Source: an uncultured Flavobacteriales bacterium | Lineage (GTDB): Bacteria > Bacteroidota > Bacteroidia > Flavobacteriales_D > Sanyastnellaceae | Assembly: GCA_905478795.1 (NCBI GenBank) | Contig: CAJQJX010000051.1 | Span: 1-64,000, forward strand | Length of the DNA: 64,000 bases | Reading direction: 5' to 3' | In this document: positions 43,660-53,203 of the stretch, one piece after another | Position numbering within the stretch: the stretch's first letter is position 1 | Layout of the letters: every line of letters begins with the position of its first letter | Translations under genes and position numbers: made by a program | Notes under the pieces: model-generated | Databases searched by the model: none | What the model was told of the DNA's origin: nothing | What the model saw: the letters and a program-made list of their open reading frames with translations, nothing else

Positions 43660-44979
43660 TCAATAGCGGTAAGCATCTGACTTGAACGGTCCGTGCTGCG
43701 GCACGCCGATGTAATCGGCTTGCTCCTTGCTCATAACCTCCAACTCCACACCGATTTTCTCGAGGTGCAGACGGGCCACTTCCTCGTCGAGGTGCTTGGG
43801 CAAGGTGTACACCTTGTTCTCGTAGTTCGCAGCATTCTTCCAAAGCTCAATTTGAGCAATGGTCTGGTTGGTAAAGCTGGCGCTCATTACGAAGGATGGG
43901 TGCCCGGTGGCGCAACCGAGGTTCACCAAACGGCCTTCGGCCAACAAGATGATGTCCTTGCCTTCGATGGTGTACTTGTCTACCTGAGGCTTGATGTTGT
44001 CATGGCTCGAACCGTAGTTCTCTTTGAGCCAGGCTACATCAATCTCATTGTCAAAGTGTCCAATGTTACAGACGATGGCCTTGTCCTTCATGACGCGGAA
44101 GTGCTCCCCGGTCACGATGTCCTTGTTGCCCGTAGCGGTCACGACGATGTCGGACTCGGCACATGCATCCACGAACTTCTTGACTTCGTAACCCTCCATG
44201 GCCGCTTGCAGCGCACAGATAGGATCAACCTCACTCACGATCACGCGGCAACCTGCTTGACGCAGGCTCTCAGCAGAGCCCTTGCCCACATCACCGAATC
44301 CGGCCACACAAGCCACCTTGCCCGCCATCATGATGTCTGTCGCACGGCGAATCGCGTCAACACAAGATTCACGGCAACCGTACTTGTTGTCGAACTTACT
44401 CTTGGTCACGCTATCGTTCACATTGATCGCAGGCATGGGCAAGGTGCCGTTCCTTTCACGGTCATACAAACGCAGAACACCCGTGGTGGTCTCCTCAGAG
44501 ATGCCCTTGATCCCACCTGCCAATTCGGGGTGCTGGTCCAAGATGACATTCGTGAGGTCGCCCCCATCGTCCAAAATCATATTGAGTGGTTTGCGGTCCT
44601 CTCCAAAGAAGAGGGTCTGCTCGATACACCACTCATACTCTTCCTCGGTCATGCCCTTCCAGGCATACACAGGAATGCCTGCTGCGGCAATGGCAGCAGC
44701 AGCATGGTCTTGGGTAGAAAAGATGTTGCAGCTTGACCAAGTCACGTCCGCGCCGAGCTCCACAAGGGTCTCGATCAATACGGCAGTCTGGATGGTCATG
44801 TGCAGGCAGCCGGCAACGCGGGCACCGGACAACGGCTTCTCGTCGCGGTAGCGATCGCGCAAGGCCATCAGGCCCGGCATTTCGGCTTCCGCAAGGTGGA
44901 TTTCCTTTCGGCCCCACTCAGCCAAGTTGATGTCCTTAACCTTGTAAGGCAATGCTGTAGAAGTATTGGAGACGCTCAT
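43660..44979 (-). CDS. ahcY: adenosylhomocysteinase
   Basis: 439 residues from ATG 44979; the frame extends upstream but [20 protein letters not shown] is the family start. It hydrolyses S-adenosylhomocysteine to adenosine and homocysteine, using bound NAD. Seen are [32 protein letters not shown], the NAD-binding [21 protein letters not shown] and the C-terminal KSDAYRY. A near-perfect promoter and 22-base leader precede it. Confidence 0.98.
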   Translation of the reverse strand: MSVSNTSTALPYKVKDINLAEWGRKEIHLAEAEMPGLMALRDRYRDEKPLSGARVAGCLHMTIQTAVLIETLVELGADVTWSSCNIFSTQDHAAAAIAAAGIPVYAWKGMTEEEYEWCIEQTLFFGEDRKPLNMILDDGGDLTNVILDQHPELAGGIKGISEETTTGVLRLYDRERNGTLPMPAINVNDSVTKSKFDNKYGCRESCVDAIRRATDIMMAGKVACVAGFGDVGKGSAESLRQAGCRVIVSEVDPICALQAAMEGYEVKKFVDACAESDIVVTATGNKDIVTGEHFRVMKDKAIVCNIGHFDNEIDVAWLKENYGSSHDNIKPQVDKYTIEGKDIILLAEGRLVNLGCATGHPSFVMSASFTNQTIAQIELWKNAANYENKVYTLPKHLDEEVARLHLEKIGVELEVMSKEQADYIGVPQHGPFKSDAYRY

Positions 44980-45001
44980 GCGTTCTTTTTGATATTTGGT
45001 G

Positions 45002-45009
45002 CAAAGATA
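45002..45009 (-). promoter_or_regulatory. -7 box of ahcY
   Basis: Minus strand TATCTTTG, a perfect TAnnTTTG match, 22 bases before the ATG. TTTT stands 20 bases farther upstream. This gene has a normal leader, unlike the leaderless-type promoters in the window. Confidence 0.7.
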
Positions 45010-45076
45010 GCCGCCACATAACAGGCTGAAAAACAGGATTAACAACGGTTTGCCAACGCATCAATCCGCTTTTTTC

Positions 45077-45619
45077 ATGCCCGATAAACCCACGCCCATG
45101 ACCCCCGGAGCCCAAGCCGCACTCATCGGAGAACCTTTCAATGGTGCTTTGGCGGCGCAACGGGCGACTTTGGACGCCCTTCTCCTCCGTTCTGGATGGG
45201 ATCTGCCCACAAGATTGCCCAATGGAAAGCCCGTTCTGGAAAAGGGGTATTGCAGTTTATCGCATGGCGGCGGTTGGGTCATAGCGGGGCAATCATCCCT
45301 TCCCATTGGCATTGATGTGGAGGCCCCTGGTCTGCGTCTCCAAAACGTGCGGCGCCGTTTTGTAGGGCCAGCCGACCAGCCTGTCCTTGACGCTTTTGGC
45401 GACAACATCGATACGTTGTGCATGTTGTGGACCGCCAAAGAGGCCGCCTTCAAGGTGTTTGGCACAGGCCTGGATTTTCTCACTGGACTTGAATGGAGAG
45501 AAATCCGAGGTCATTCGGCACGCGCCAGAGCAACAACACAAGGCGTCAGCATAGAGGTGACTTGGAATCGGTTATCCGACCCAAAAGCCTGGCTCGCCAT
45601 CGCCCTTCAGAGCGAATAG
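45077..45619 (+). CDS. 4'-phosphopantetheinyl transferase-like protein
   Basis: 180 residues from ATG 45077 (TTG 45050 in frame is possible). The two signature blocks of the Sfp/AcpS-like superfamily are present: IGIDVEAPGL, with the Mg-binding Asp and Glu, and LWTAKEAAFKVFGTG, with the Glu and Lys. It would transfer phosphopantetheine from CoA to a carrier-protein serine. It is shorter than Sfp-type enzymes at the N-terminus. It is divergent from ahcY and convergent with rpmH; the carrier protein is not in the window. Confidence 0.85.
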   Translation: MPDKPTPMTPGAQAALIGEPFNGALAAQRATLDALLLRSGWDLPTRLPNGKPVLEKGYCSLSHGGGWVIAGQSSLPIGIDVEAPGLRLQNVRRRFVGPADQPVLDAFGDNIDTLCMLWTAKEAAFKVFGTGLDFLTGLEWREIRGHSARARATTQGVSIEVTWNRLSDPKAWLAIALQSE

Positions 45620-45636
45620 CTCAAAAAAACAGGCAC

Positions 45637-45661
45637 AAAAAAGGACGCCACAAGGGCGCCC
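45637..45661 (-). terminator. Rho-independent terminator of rpmH
   Basis: On the minus strand GGGCGCC, CTTGT, GGCGTCC (one G-U pair) followed by TTTTTT, 27 bases after the rpmH stop. Confidence 0.75.
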
Positions 45662-45687
45662 TATACATGTTTTTTGGAATCAGCTCC

Positions 45688-45855
45688 TTAACGCTCGATG
45701 CCTTTATGGCGGCGCTCACTGGATACTGACAACTTCTTGCGGCCCTTGCGGCGACGTGCTGAAAGCACTGCGCGTCCGGCGGCAGAGGACATGCGCTCAC
45801 GGAAGCCATGCTTGTTGCGACGCTTGCGAACGGAGGGTTGGAATGTCCTTTTCAT
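45688..45855 (-). CDS. rpmH: 50S ribosomal protein L34
   Basis: 55 residues, slightly longer than the E. coli protein. [18 protein letters not shown] and [20 protein letters not shown] are the family hallmark. It has its own TATCTTTG promoter and terminator, so it is monocistronic. The usual neighbour rnpA does not follow; yidD, another usual neighbour, is in the thyA operon. Confidence 0.98.
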   Translation of the reverse strand: MKRTFQPSVRKRRNKHGFRERMSSAAGRAVLSARRRKGRKKLSVSSERRHKGIER

Positions 45856-45883
45856 AACACAGGGGTATTCAAAATCGGGAGCG

Positions 45884-45891
45884 CAAAGATA
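45884..45891 (-). promoter_or_regulatory. -7 box of rpmH
   Basis: Minus strand TATCTTTG, identical to the ahcY box, 28 bases before the ATG. Confidence 0.7.
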
Positions 45892-45971
45892 GACAACGAA
45901 ACGAGAAAACCGCAGTTCCCACCACCTGTGTTCTAATGCCCCTTTTGCGCAGGGTCCAAGGTCGGACATCT

Positions 45972-45979
45972 TAACTTTG
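45972..45979 (+). promoter_or_regulatory. -7 box of the ABC exporter gene
   Basis: TAACTTTG, a perfect consensus, with TTTTG at 45943-45947 as a distant -33 candidate. It gives a leader of roughly 25 bases to the TTG start at 46008. Confidence 0.6.
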
Positions 45980-46007
45980 AACCCACACCGGAATTTCCCC
46001 TGACAAA

Positions 46008-47879
46008 TTGGCCCGACGCTCATCCCAAACTCCAGAGGACCCGAACGCTCCAGCCCCCAAAAAGGGCAAGCTCAATCGGGACGGATTCCGCCAATTTGGA
46101 CGAATTGCCCCCTACTTGCGCCCCCACCGGGTCAAATTCGCATTTGGCATTCTGCTGATCACCTTGTCTGGGGTGCTGACCCTTGTGGTCACCCGACTTT
46201 GGGGACAATTGGGCGGCGTCGGCGTAGATGCACAAGCCGGAAGAACCGGGTTCGAATTGCCCTTGCCCATCGATGCTGGTGACCTCAAAAGCATCGGCAC
46301 CGCCATTTTCGCCGTGCTCATCATCCAGTCCGCCTTGAGTTTTATTCGGATCTGGCTCTTTGGCGAAATCACAACACGCATGCTCAAGGCCCTGAGGGAA
46401 GACGCCTTTGCCGGGATGATCACCCAGCCGATGGCCTTCTTTGATACCCGACGGGTCGGCGATCTGGGCAGCCGCATCGCTGCCGACATCGAAGCCATCC
46501 GCGACACTTTCACAACGGTGTTGGCCGAACTCGTGCGGCAGACCATCATCATTGGCGGAGGACTCTTGGCCCTGATGACATTTAGCTGGCAATTGACGCT
46601 CTGGATGCTGGGATCTCTTCCTGTGGCCATCCTCGCCGCCATGTTCTTTGGTCGGTTCATCCGCACCATGTCCAAGCAGACACAACAAGCGGTGGCCGAA
46701 TCCAACACCATCGTTTCCGAAACCCTCACCGGCATCGTGAGCGTCAAGGCCTTTGCCCGTGAAGCTTACGAACTCACCCGCTACCGTCACCGTGTGGAGG
46801 CCGTTCGGGGCATTGCCCTGAAAACTGCCCTTTGGCGGGGCGCATTTGCGAGCTTCATCATTGTGATGATTTTTGGGGCCATCACCCTTGTGCTGTTCCA
46901 AGGTGCCACCATGCTGCAGTCGGGTGAACTGAGCTCGGAACAGTTCTTCAGCTTTTTGCTGATGACCGGACTGGTCGCCGGAAGCATCGGTGGACTCGCC
47001 AACATCTTTGGCGACTTGCAACGCGGTTTCGGCGCCATTGAAGAGGTCATGGACCTGGTAGAGGCCGAGCGCGAAGCCATTTCTCTAGACGATGAAAAAG
47101 ACGAGCGCCCCGGTGAAGCCCGCCTTTCGGTGCAGTTCAAGGGTGTCGGATTCCACTACCCCAACCGCGCAGACGTAGAAGTGCTCAAGGGGATTGACCT
47201 GGAGTTGAATGCGGGAGAAACTGTGGCTTTGGTAGGCGGTTCTGGTGCTGGAAAGTCCACCATCGCTACCCTACTCACCGCTTTCCGCGCCCCGACTTCA
47301 GGCAGCCTTTTGGTCGACGGGAAGCCCATTGCCGAACACGGTTTGACGGCCCTTCGCCGCCGCATGGCACTCGTCCCTCAAGAAGTCATCCTTTTTGGCG
47401 GCACAATCGAAGAAAACATCCGTTATGGCAGACCCAAAGCATCCGAAGCCGAAGTCAAGAAAGCCGCCGAAGACGCCTTGGCATTGGAATTCATCGAGGG
47501 CTTTCCAGAGGGCTTCGAAACCCTGGTAGGCGAGCGGGGGGTGCAGCTCTCCGGCGGACAGCGCCAGCGCATCGCACTCGCCCGCGCCTTCCTGCGCGAT
47601 CCCGACCTGCTCATCCTCGACGAGGCCACGAGTGCGCTAGACGCCGCCAGCGAAAACGCCATTCAAGTGGCACTCGACCGGCTGATGAAAGGCCGCACCT
47701 CACTGGTGATTGCCCACCGGCTCTCCACCGTCCGGTCGGCAGACCGCATCGCCGTCCTCGAATCCGGGCGCATTGTAGAAATCGGCACCCATACCGAGCT
47801 CATGAAAACCGGCGGCCGCTACCAAGAACTCGTCGAACACCAACTCGACAACGGCGGTTCCAAAACGGTTCGAGAATAA
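46008..47879 (+). CDS. ABC exporter, fused permease and ATPase (MsbA-like)
   Basis: 623 residues; TTG start at 46008, since no in-frame ATG fits before the first helix. Six membrane helices (about 45-340) are followed by the ATPase: Walker [36 protein letters not shown], the signature [18 protein letters not shown], Walker [13 protein letters not shown] and the switch His in IAHRLSTV. This half-transporter acts as a homodimer and resembles lipid A/multidrug exporters. It lies 35 bases before gmd, so a role in glycolipid export is possible but unproven. Confidence 0.95.
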   Translation: MARRSSQTPEDPNAPAPKKGKLNRDGFRQFGRIAPYLRPHRVKFAFGILLITLSGVLTLVVTRLWGQLGGVGVDAQAGRTGFELPLPIDAGDLKSIGTAIFAVLIIQSALSFIRIWLFGEITTRMLKALREDAFAGMITQPMAFFDTRRVGDLGSRIAADIEAIRDTFTTVLAELVRQTIIIGGGLLALMTFSWQLTLWMLGSLPVAILAAMFFGRFIRTMSKQTQQAVAESNTIVSETLTGIVSVKAFAREAYELTRYRHRVEAVRGIALKTALWRGAFASFIIVMIFGAITLVLFQGATMLQSGELSSEQFFSFLLMTGLVAGSIGGLANIFGDLQRGFGAIEEVMDLVEAEREAISLDDEKDERPGEARLSVQFKGVGFHYPNRADVEVLKGIDLELNAGETVALVGGSGAGKSTIATLLTAFRAPTSGSLLVDGKPIAEHGLTALRRRMALVPQEVILFGGTIEENIRYGRPKASEAEVKKAAEDALALEFIEGFPEGFETLVGERGVQLSGGQRQRIALARAFLRDPDLLILDEATSALDAASENAIQVALDRLMKGRTSLVIAHRLSTVRSADRIAVLESGRIVEIGTHTELMKTGGRYQELVEHQLDNGGSKTVRE

Positions 47880-47903
47880 AGCGCAGTTCGCTCCGCGGCT
47901 TTG

Positions 47904-47911
47904 TAAATTTG
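47904..47911 (+). promoter_or_regulatory. -7 box of gmd
   Basis: TAAATTTG, perfect consensus, three bases (AGC) before the ATG at 47915. A longer in-frame TTG start at 47909 would lie inside the box. Confidence 0.6.
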
Positions 47912-47914
47912 AGC

Positions 47915-49012
47915 ATGGCCACTCCTCGACGCGCGCTTATTACCGGTATCACCGGGCAAGATGGCGCTTACCTCACCGAACTCTTGTTGTCCAAAGGGTA
48001 CGAAGTCCACGGCATCAAGCGCCGGGCTTCGCTGTTTAATACCGACAGGATTGACCACCTCTATCAGGACCCGCACGACCAAAACGTCAGGCTCAAACTG
48101 CATTATGGGGACCTGACGGATTCAACCAACCTCATCCGCATCGTTCAAGAGGTAAAGCCCCACGAGATCTACAACCTCGCGGCAATGAGCCACGTGAAGG
48201 TGAGCTTTGACACCCCCGAATACACCGCCAACGCAGATGGATTGGGCACCTTGCGCTTGCTCGAAGCCATCCGCATATTGGGCATGGAACAGGATGTGCG
48301 GTTCTACCAAGCGTCCACCTCTGAGCTCTATGGATTGGTGCAAGAGGTTCCACAATCCGAGACCACACCCTTTTACCCCCGCAGTCCATACGGCGTGGCC
48401 AAGCTGTATAGTTTCTGGATCGTCAAGAACTACCGCGAAGCATATGGAATCCATGCCTCCAACGGCATCCTGTTCAACCACGAGAGCCCCTTGCGCGGCG
48501 AGACGTTTGTGACCCGCAAAATCACACGCGCCGTGGCCAAGATCTCCCTTGGAATGCAAGAGAGCATGCACTTGGGCAACCTCGACGCCCAGCGCGACTG
48601 GGGGCACGCAAAAGATTATGTGGAGGGCATGTGGCGGATGCTGCAGCAAAGCCAACCCGATGATTACGTGCTCGCCACAGGCCGCACTGTGACCATCCGA
48701 TCTTTTGTCGACATGGCCTTTGCACAAGTGGGCATCGACATTGAGTGGAATGGAGAGGGCGTAGAGGAAACGGGCACCGACAAGAAAACCGGGAAGACCC
48801 TGGTTGCGGTCGATCCCCGCTACTTCCGACCCACCGAAGTCGAGCTTCTGGTAGGAGATGCCACCAAAGCCAAAGAGAAATTGGGTTGGACGACGTCACA
48901 CACGTTGGAGCAACTGTGCTCCGAAATGGTGGCTTCTGACCTCGCACTGTTCAAGCGGGACAAGTACCTCCTCGATGGAGGGCACGACATCCTGAACCAG
49001 CACGAATCCTAG
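47915..49012 (+). CDS. gmd: GDP-mannose 4,6-dehydratase
   Basis: 365 residues. It converts GDP-mannose to GDP-4-keto-6-deoxymannose, the substrate of fcl at 28389. Visible are [30 protein letters not shown], the catalytic [12 protein letters not shown] (YxxxK) and [18 protein letters not shown]. Its stop is only three bases from the stop of the converging RecB-like gene, with no terminator. Confidence 0.98.
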   Translation: MATPRRALITGITGQDGAYLTELLLSKGYEVHGIKRRASLFNTDRIDHLYQDPHDQNVRLKLHYGDLTDSTNLIRIVQEVKPHEIYNLAAMSHVKVSFDTPEYTANADGLGTLRLLEAIRILGMEQDVRFYQASTSELYGLVQEVPQSETTPFYPRSPYGVAKLYSFWIVKNYREAYGIHASNGILFNHESPLRGETFVTRKITRAVAKISLGMQESMHLGNLDAQRDWGHAKDYVEGMWRMLQQSQPDDYVLATGRTVTIRSFVDMAFAQVGIDIEWNGEGVEETGTDKKTGKTLVAVDPRYFRPTEVELLVGDATKAKEKLGWTTSHTLEQLCSEMVASDLALFKRDKYLLDGGHDILNQHES

Positions 49013-49015
49013 ACC

Positions 49016-52000
49016 CTACAGGGCGTCGATTTCAACCAGCTCGTCTTGGGTAGCGTAGTACACGAGCCCGCGCACTTGGGGACCGTTCGTGCGATGTAAA
49101 GCCTGCATGTAGCCGCGCACCTGCTCGACATGCTTTGCGCGCTTTTTGTCGTCCGTTTCCTCGGCCGTTTTAAAGTCAATCACGGCGATTTCGTCGCCCA
49201 GGTCGACGACACGATCTGGACGCACCAACTTTCCATCGGTTCCCACAAGGTCCCGCTCCAAATAGACCTTCCCACGGCCATCAAACCAAGGCGCCAGCGC
49301 ATCTGAAGTCACTACTCTTCGGGCAGTATCGACCACCGCCTCCCAGTCCTTCTCTGCGCACTTGAGCCACGGCCATCGGCGTCGAAACACCCGCTCCGCA
49401 TCGTCCGCAGTGCGGATTCGCGCCAAAACCGCATGCACCGCATTGCCAAATTCACGCCGGTCCATCTCACCGAGCACAGGCAAATCGCGGTCCTCGCGGC
49501 GCCCCGCCAACACCCCATCCGGAATTCCATGGAAAGCGAACCCCGAAATGGCATGAGACACCACATCCTCTGACTTCTCCTCTTCCACCATGGGCATCGC
49601 AGCCTTCATATCTCCAGCAAACCATGGACCCGCTGTCAGGTCACAGGAAAAAGCGTCTTCGATACCACGGGCGACCATGCGCCCAAACTTACCGGGCGCC
49701 TCCTCTTTGCGCCACTCCATCTTTTTGACATCGATGACCACGTGCAAGCGCACCTCCGCTCGGGTGGTGCAGACATACGCCACATTGGTGGAGTCAAACC
49801 GTTGGCGGGCATGTTCCAAATCCCACACCGCGTGGGCCTCAGTCTCGGCCAACACATGCTGTGGCACCACAACGCCGGGCACCCCAAAAACAGCGGGGTC
49901 CAATGGAGCCGGCATGAGGGTGTCTGAATTGTGTACGTCAGAATCTCCAAACCGCGTGATGACCACCGGGTACTGCAGCCCCTTGCTCTTGTGCACCGTG
50001 AGGATGCGCACGGCGTCTGGCCCGGGCAATACACGAATGGACTGCTGGGAACCCTTGCGCTGCCAATGGGAGAGAAAACCGGAAATGCCGTGGTCCATAG
50101 CGGCCCGCTCCGAAGTCAATTCCATCAGCGCTTCGGCGTGTGCAGGGTAGCGTTTGTCAGCGTCGAGGCTGCGCAAAACACGGCCCATGCATTCTCCCAA
50201 AGGCAGGGCCGACCATTGCGCCCGATCAAAGTCCGGGACCAAGTCCTTGACCAGGCCTTCGGCATCAAGGGTGCCAAACCTGCCCTTAGAACCATTGGTT
50301 CGGGTGTACTCCACCCATGTGTGGTGCTTGGTCAAATGTTCTGCCTCGTTCCAAGGACGACCGGCTTCCACTTCCATGGCGCCCCATGCTTGAACGAATT
50401 TGAGCAGCGGCCCTGGCGCCTCTGGGTCCACCACCAGCTCCAACAGCTGTACCACAGCCAAGGCCGCTGGATGACGGCCCAATGCCAAACTCTCATCCGT
50501 AAATGGCACGATGCTCGGTGTGCAGCCCAGCAAAAACTCAGCAAGCTGTTTGGCTTCTTTGTTTGTCCGCACCAGCAGCGCAATGTCTCCTGGAGAGAAA
50601 CCATCTTCCTGCGCTTGGCGAATGCGGGCCTCCATCCACAGGCACACCGACTCAAAACGCTCTTCGGCCGTCTCACCCTGCACAACTTCGACCTCCACAG
50701 CTCCAGGGAAATCCTTGCGGGGCTCCTGTTCAGATCCTGCATACACCCCGTTCAAATCCGCCCCCAAGCTTTCGCCCAGGGTGGTATACAGCGCGTTATT
50801 AAAGCCTACAATTTCTGGTGCGCTCCTCCAATTGTCGAGGATGGGCTCGTCTTCAAAAGCCGCGTCCATTTGTCCAGCAGCATCGCTCAAAGCAGGCGGC
50901 AAACCACCAGGAGCGTCGGAGACCAAATCAGGCAACGAAAGGAGCTGGCGGTGGTCACCATTTCTCCAGCGATAGATGGCCTGCTTGGCATCACCCACCA
51001 CCAGCGAGAGGTATCCCTGCGACAGCGACTCTCCCACTGCCACCGCAAGGTTATGCCATTGCGTCACCGAGGTGTCCTGGAACTCATCGATAAAAATGTG
51101 ATCATACCGCTCGCCCGTCCTTTCGAAAATGAACGGTGCGGGGTTCTCCGACACGACATCGGCAATCATCGCGTTCAACCCTCCAAGGGTGCGGACATTT
51201 TCCTCGGACTGCACCTCCATGCTGGCCCGCCGAAGGGCCGTGAGGGTGCCGATCAGAGGCAAACGCTCCGCCAACAAACGCCGCGTCCGGAAATCCCGGC
51301 CCGCCTCGCATTTGGCCTGCTCCAATTCCAATCGGGCCACCGCCTCAAGCTGCTCCTGAAAAGGCGCAATGGCAGCGGCGCCATCTTGATCTGTTTTGCG
51401 GGCCCATTGCCCTTCCTCTAGCCCCTTTTTGAGGGTGCTCCCTCGCTCCTCGACATTCCCTGCCACAATGCTGGGAAGCCAATTGCCCATGACCCAATTC
51501 CTGCTAAAGACTCCGTCCAATCCCGCGGAAGAAAGGGCCACCATCAGTTCTCGGGCAGCCTTGCGCAATACAGCGCGTTTTTGGCTGACCTCCTTCCGCA
51601 GGCCATCCTGAACTTCCAAGAATTGGGCGGGCGTCCATGCTGTATATGCCTGCAGAAGAGGCTGCATTTGCTCCTGCTCAATGGCCTTTCCAATGTCGAT
51701 GAGCTGCCGGCGCACTTTGGCATCGCGGTCATCCTCAACAGCTTGCTCCACAAACCGGCCCAACAACTCGGTCAGATCCTTGTCTCGCCCCATCCGGTCT
51801 AAGACGCGATCCACCGCGGTTTCCAACAGCCGCTCCGTGTCGAGTTCAATCGAAAAATCATGCTCGAGCTGCAAGTCCGTGGCGAAACCCCGAACCAAGC
51901 CCCCAACAAACTTGTCGAGTGTCATCACAGAGAGCTCGCCGTAATGCCGTTGAAGGGTGCGCCGCAGCTGTGCAGCACGCGCGGCCAAGGTCGCCTCATC

Positions 52001-52306
52001 GAGGCCTGTGGCCAGCATCAAACCGCTGAGGTGCTTGCTTTGGGTGATGTCCAGCGCCAAGGTGTCCAGCTCTGAGATCACGCGGTCCTTCATCTCTTGG
52101 GCCGCCTTGTTGGTGAAGGTCAGTGCCAAAATCCGACGAAAGCGCAACGGCTCCAGAGATCCCAAGCAACACGCGAGGTAAGCCTCGACCAAACGAAACG
52201 TCTTGCCGCTCCCTGCAGAGGCCCGCATGACGCGAAAACCTCCGGCCACCCCCGTCCCTTCACCGCCGTTGGCATGGCTCTGCGCAGCTTGCTTCATGGA
52301 CTCCAA
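49016..52306 (-). CDS. RecB/AddA-like UvrD helicase with PD-(D/E)xK nuclease domain
   Basis: 1096 residues. Superfamily 1 helicase motifs in order: Walker A ASAGSGKTFRLVEAYL, LALTFTNKAAQEMKDRV, IDEFQDTSVTQWHNL, VGDAKQAIYRWRNGDH, and TVHKSKGLQYPVVITRFG. The C-terminus has a nuclease core (DRVVDLGDEIAVIDFKTAEE, then Q-x-x-x-Y in EQVRGYMQAL). Such proteins process double-strand breaks with an AddB-type partner. That partner gene, often adjacent in Bacteroidota, is not on either side here. The ATG at 52306 leaves a 26-residue lead; ATG 52297 is equally possible. Confidence 0.93.
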   Translation of the reverse strand: MESMKQAAQSHANGGEGTGVAGGFRVMRASAGSGKTFRLVEAYLACCLGSLEPLRFRRILALTFTNKAAQEMKDRVISELDTLALDITQSKHLSGLMLATGLDEATLAARAAQLRRTLQRHYGELSVMTLDKFVGGLVRGFATDLQLEHDFSIELDTERLLETAVDRVLDRMGRDKDLTELLGRFVEQAVEDDRDAKVRRQLIDIGKAIEQEQMQPLLQAYTAWTPAQFLEVQDGLRKEVSQKRAVLRKAARELMVALSSAGLDGVFSRNWVMGNWLPSIVAGNVEERGSTLKKGLEEGQWARKTDQDGAAAIAPFQEQLEAVARLELEQAKCEAGRDFRTRRLLAERLPLIGTLTALRRASMEVQSEENVRTLGGLNAMIADVVSENPAPFIFERTGERYDHIFIDEFQDTSVTQWHNLAVAVGESLSQGYLSLVVGDAKQAIYRWRNGDHRQLLSLPDLVSDAPGGLPPALSDAAGQMDAAFEDEPILDNWRSAPEIVGFNNALYTTLGESLGADLNGVYAGSEQEPRKDFPGAVEVEVVQGETAEERFESVCLWMEARIRQAQEDGFSPGDIALLVRTNKEAKQLAEFLLGCTPSIVPFTDESLALGRHPAALAVVQLLELVVDPEAPGPLLKFVQAWGAMEVEAGRPWNEAEHLTKHHTWVEYTRTNGSKGRFGTLDAEGLVKDLVPDFDRAQWSALPLGECMGRVLRSLDADKRYPAHAEALMELTSERAAMDHGISGFLSHWQRKGSQQSIRVLPGPDAVRILTVHKSKGLQYPVVITRFGDSDVHNSDTLMPAPLDPAVFGVPGVVVPQHVLAETEAHAVWDLEHARQRFDSTNVAYVCTTRAEVRLHVVIDVKKMEWRKEEAPGKFGRMVARGIEDAFSCDLTAGPWFAGDMKAAMPMVEEEKSEDVVSHAISGFAFHGIPDGVLAGRREDRDLPVLGEMDRREFGNAVHAVLARIRTADDAERVFRRRWPWLKCAEKDWEAVVDTARRVVTSDALAPWFDGRGKVYLERDLVGTDGKLVRPDRVVDLGDEIAVIDFKTAEETDDKKRAKHVEQVRGYMQALHRTNGPQVRGLVYYATQDELVEIDAL

Positions 52307-52411
52307 GTTCGCCCATGCTCAGAAGCTACCCAAGCCCCTTCACAGGCTTTTGGTGAATCATTTGCAACCCGCACCACTCCTCATCCGTTACTACAGCAGG
52401 ATATTCGCAAC

Positions 52412-53176
52412 ATGCACGCCACACTCTTTTCTGTTCAATCCCTCGTTGTTGCCACATTCATGTTTGGCCTCATGGCCACTGGATGTAAGCCGGAACCCAT
52501 GCATGGCGGCCCCGGAACCCTCACCCTGAACGCCAACTTCAGTTTTAATGGCGACTCCGTTTTGGTGGGCCGGACAGCGTTGGACGATGCAGGCAATCAC
52601 CTGAGGTTAGAGACCTTTTCCATCTACCTGGGTGGCATTGAACTGCTGAACGACACCGGCGCCATTCGCCTTTCCGACGCAGAAAGGTGGGACGCCGGCG
52701 CCCCCAATGCTTGGAGCTACATCGTCCAGCCTGGCACCTATTCGGGTTTCCGATTGCACTTGGGTGTGCCCACTGAGTTCAATACCGATACAGACCCCAC
52801 CATTTGGCCCAATGACCATCCCTTGGGCGTCAATGGCAGCGCAGGAATGTTTTGGAGTTGGAACACGGGGTACATCTTCAGCAAATTCGACGGCAAAGCA
52901 GACACCACCGGCGGCGAAAACTTCATCCACCCCTATGCCTTCCACATTGGCGGAGACGATCAACTGATCGAGGTCAAATACAACGAGCCGTGGACCGTCG
53001 CAGAATGCAGCGACCACGCCTTTGCCTTGGAAGGTGAATTGCTCGACTTTCTGGTCAATGGAAACGACACCATCGATGTCAGAGAGGACAATGTCACCCA
53101 TACAGGCGACAACCTGGCGCTGGCAGAGCGCTACGTGGCCGGACAATCGGCTGCTGTGACCTTGGTCAAGAATTGA
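52412..53176 (+). CDS. MbnP-family copper-binding lipoprotein
   Basis: 254 residues. Lipobox region FGLMATGC gives a lipidated N-terminus. The body matches the MbnP family: LTLNANFSFNGDSV, LRLETFSIYLGGIELL, FRLHLGVPTEFNTDTDP, NDHPLGVNGSAGMFWSWNTGY and AFHIGGDDQL. In characterised MbnP, a tryptophan is oxidised to kynurenine by the di-heme partner MbnH, creating a copper site; the W-rich WSWNTGY block is the obvious candidate region. The MbnH-like gene follows after 27 bases. A GATATTCG-CAAC-ATG arrangement precedes the start. No methanobactin precursor is seen. Confidence 0.85.
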   Translation: MHATLFSVQSLVVATFMFGLMATGCKPEPMHGGPGTLTLNANFSFNGDSVLVGRTALDDAGNHLRLETFSIYLGGIELLNDTGAIRLSDAERWDAGAPNAWSYIVQPGTYSGFRLHLGVPTEFNTDTDPTIWPNDHPLGVNGSAGMFWSWNTGYIFSKFDGKADTTGGENFIHPYAFHIGGDDQLIEVKYNEPWTVAECSDHAFALEGELLDFLVNGNDTIDVREDNVTHTGDNLALAERYVAGQSAAVTLVKN

Positions 53177-53191
53177 TGCAGTCCTGCACTG

Positions 53192-53199
53192 TATCTTGA
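53192..53199 (+). promoter_or_regulatory. -7-like box before the MbnH-like gene
   Basis: TATCTTGA, ATCC, ATG at 53204; TTG at 53173-53175 lies 16 bases upstream. It selects ATG 53204 over ATG 53207 and suggests the MbnH gene can be transcribed apart from mbnP. Confidence 0.45.
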
Positions 53200-53203
53200 A
53201 TCC

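Noticed and set aside
49931-51421. 496-codon plus-strand open frame inside the RecB-like gene
   Set aside because: Antisense to a gene with clear helicase motifs; composition typical of a mirrored frame.
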